This document shows positions 3,857-5,392 of a stretch of DNA of 5,392 bases, piece after piece. Origin of the DNA: Armatimonadota bacterium (lineage in GTDB: Bacteria; Cloacimonadota; Cloacimonadia; Cloacimonadales; TCS61). Position 1 is the stretch's first letter. The number at the start of each line of letters is the position of its first letter. A model generated the notes under the pieces. It was not told where the DNA came from and ran no database searches. It was given only the letters and a program-made list of their open reading frames with translations. The stretch is taken from NCBI GenBank assembly GCA_030612605.1, contig JAUWNO010000172.1, forward strand, positions 1-5,392. The letters run 5' to 3'. The translations under genes and the position numbers were made by a program.

Positions 3857-5392
3857 ATGGAAATATTTCAAAAATCAGTTATTATGAAACATCTGAAAAG
3901 TTTGGATAAAAAAGTTGTTTCAAAAGCTTTTCAGGTTTTCACAAAGTTCTACAGAAATACAAATAGAATTGAAAATATAAAACAACTCAAAGAAGAAAAT
4001 TATCAGTACGAATTCCTACGAGAAATTTTTGCTGAAGTTTTAGGATACACAATTAATCCTGATGAAAATTTCAATCTGACCACAGAATTCAAAAACCTGA
4101 CAGATTCCAAAAAAGCTGACGGAGCAATCTTGAAAGACGGGAAAGCTGTCGGAGTTATTGAGCTAAAATCATTGAAAACCAAAAACCTGGAAAACATTAA
4201 AGAACAGGCTTTCAATTACAAAAACAACCAACCGGATTGCAGGTATGTGATCACTTCCAATTTTCAGAAATTAAGATTTTACATCGATAATGCCACTGAA
4301 TTTGAAGAATTTGATCTATTCAATTTTTCGGAAGAGAGATTCGCAGAATTTTACCTGATCCTGAATAAAGAGAATCTGTTTAACGACCTTCCTTTAAAAC
4401 TGAAAGAAGAAACTAAATTCCACGAGCAGAATATTTCCAAACAATTTTACAAAACATATTCTGATTTCAAGAAAAACATTTTCCAAAACCTCGTTAAAAA
4501 CAATCCTCAATACGATGAACTGATCCTTTTCAAAAAATCTCAAAAATTCTTGGATAGACTCCTCTTTGTGTTTTTTGCTGAAGATACAGGATTAGTTCCG
4601 CCCAATGCAATTTCCAAAATAATTGAAGATTGGCAGAAACTTCAGGAACTCGAAGCTTATCAGCCTTTATATGACAGGTTCAAAATTTTCTTTGAGCATC
4701 TGAATAAAGGACACAAATTTAAAACTTATGAACTGCCGCCTTACAACGGAGGTTTATTTGCTGCCGATGATGTTTTGCAGAATGTGAAGATCGATGATGA
4801 GATTTTGAAAGATGACAGCCTTAAACTTTCTGCTTATGATTTCAATACTGATGTAGATGTTAATATTCTCGGTCATATTTTTGAACATTCTCTTTCTGAA
4901 ATTGAGGAAATTTCTGCCAAAATTCAAGGTGAAACTTCTGATAAAAAGAAAACAAAACGCAAGAAAGAAGGCATTTTTTACACTCCCAAATATATCACGC
5001 AATACATCGTGGAAAATACTGTGGGAACGCTTTGCAAAGAGAAGAAACAAGAACTCGGCATCAGCGATATCGATATTGATGATTTATATTTCAGGAAATC
5101 GAATAAAAAGAAACTTTCTAAAAAAGGAGAGCAACTCGAAGGCAAACTCGAACAATATAAAAAGTGGCTTTTGTCTTTGAAAATCCTGGACCCTGCTTGT
5201 GGAAGCGGAGCTTTTCTCAATCAGGCTTTGAACTTCCTGATCAATGAGCACAATTACATTATCGATATTGAAGCAGAATTGAATAAAGAACAATTATTAT
5301 TATTCAATGTGGAAAAGGAAGTTTTGGAAAATAATCTTTTTGGTGTGGATATAAACGAAGAATCTGTGGAAATAGCCCAACTCTCACTCTGG
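3857..5392 (+). CDS. Type IIG (Eco57I-like) restriction-modification enzyme, N-terminal 512 aa, 3' end beyond window
   Basis: The frame is open from the ATG at 3857 to the last base with no stop (512 codons). It encodes a fused endonuclease and N6-adenine DNA methyltransferase. The N-terminal nuclease domain (about 40-150) has a PD-(D/E)XK site: Asp88 in KKADGAI and Glu102-Leu-Lys104 in GVIELKS. Downstream are QAFNYK (from Gln117) and RYVITSNFQKLRFYID, typical of this class. A helical connector (about 155-290) leads to YNGGLFA (from 296) and NILGHIFEHSL (339 region). The methyltransferase begins with motif X, GIFYTPKYI (372-380). Motif I is DPACGSGAF (445-453), and motif II is FGVDINEESV with Asp498. 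The catalytic NPPY motif and target-recognition domain should lie to the right; such enzymes are commonly about 1000 aa or more. The start is supported by TAAGGA (3845-3850) and an in-frame TAA at 3845. A related BREX- or DISARM-type methylase is less likely because of the fused nuclease site. Confidence 0.93.
   Translation, partial: MEIFQKSVIMKHLKSLDKKVVSKAFQVFTKFYRNTNRIENIKQLKEENYQYEFLREIFAEVLGYTINPDENFNLTTEFKNLTDSKKADGAILKDGKAVGVIELKSLKTKNLENIKEQAFNYKNNQPDCRYVITSNFQKLRFYIDNATEFEEFDLFNFSEERFAEFYLILNKENLFNDLPLKLKEETKFHEQNISKQFYKTYSDFKKNIFQNLVKNNPQYDELILFKKSQKFLDRLLFVFFAEDTGLVPPNAISKIIEDWQKLQELEAYQPLYDRFKIFFEHLNKGHKFKTYELPPYNGGLFAADDVLQNVKIDDEILKDDSLKLSAYDFNTDVDVNILGHIFEHSLSEIEEISAKIQGETSDKKKTKRKKEGIFYTPKYITQYIVENTVGTLCKEKKQELGISDIDIDDLYFRKSNKKKLSKKGEQLEGKLEQYKKWLLSLKILDPACGSGAFLNQALNFLINEHNYIIDIEAELNKEQLLLFNVEKEVLENNLFGVDINEESVEIAQLSLW

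Noticed and set aside
4857..5180. 107-aa + strand reading frame inside the restriction-modification gene
   Set aside because: It lies in another frame of a long, motif-rich coding region, has Lys/Asn-rich low-complexity content and shows no domain of its own.

Overview
The window reads as moderately AT-rich bacterial chromosome. All genes supported here are on the + strand, and three classes of short palindromic or tandem repeat lie between them. The anaerobic-type hydrogenase maturation genes, Lys/Glu/Asn-rich proteins, the S41 peptidase style and the intergenic hairpins recall anaerobic members of the FCB group such as Cloacimonadota. That placement is an impression and could not be tested here.

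Left part (1-1513): the 3' end of hypE, cut by the window edge, followed by a 191-bp spacer packed with four hairpins and then hypA. Both proteins mature [NiFe] hydrogenases: HypE makes the cyanide ligand of the active-site iron and HypA delivers nickel. The rest of a hyp/hydrogenase locus probably lies to the left.

Middle (1514-2617): after a short triple repeat comes an exported S41-family (C-terminal-processing-like) peptidase. The nucleophile-region and C-terminal motifs are recognisable, but the protein appears to lack a block between its PDZ-like region and its catalytic core, so it may be an internally deleted form.

Right-middle (2618-3684): a near-consensus sigma-70-type promoter starts 4 bases after the peptidase stop codon. 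An 18-bp near-perfect palindrome sits on its -10 box, and together they drive a HicB-type protein with a C-terminal helix-turn-helix. No HicA toxin is visible, so this looks like an orphan, probably self-repressing HicB regulator. A conserved-looking 175-aa protein of unknown function follows 53 nt downstream and may be co-transcribed.

Right part (3685-5392): a 172-bp spacer with a hairpin, then the first 512 codons of a large gene open to the window edge. It has a PD-(D/E)XK nuclease site at the N terminus and an N6-adenine methyltransferase core starting near residue 370. This is the layout of a single-chain Type IIG (Eco57I-like) restriction-modification enzyme. The HicB regulator, the unknown protein and this enzyme could form a small accessory or defence cluster next to housekeeping hyp genes, but only adjacency supports that. 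No tRNA, rRNA, CRISPR array, insertion sequence or convincing Rho-independent terminator was seen.
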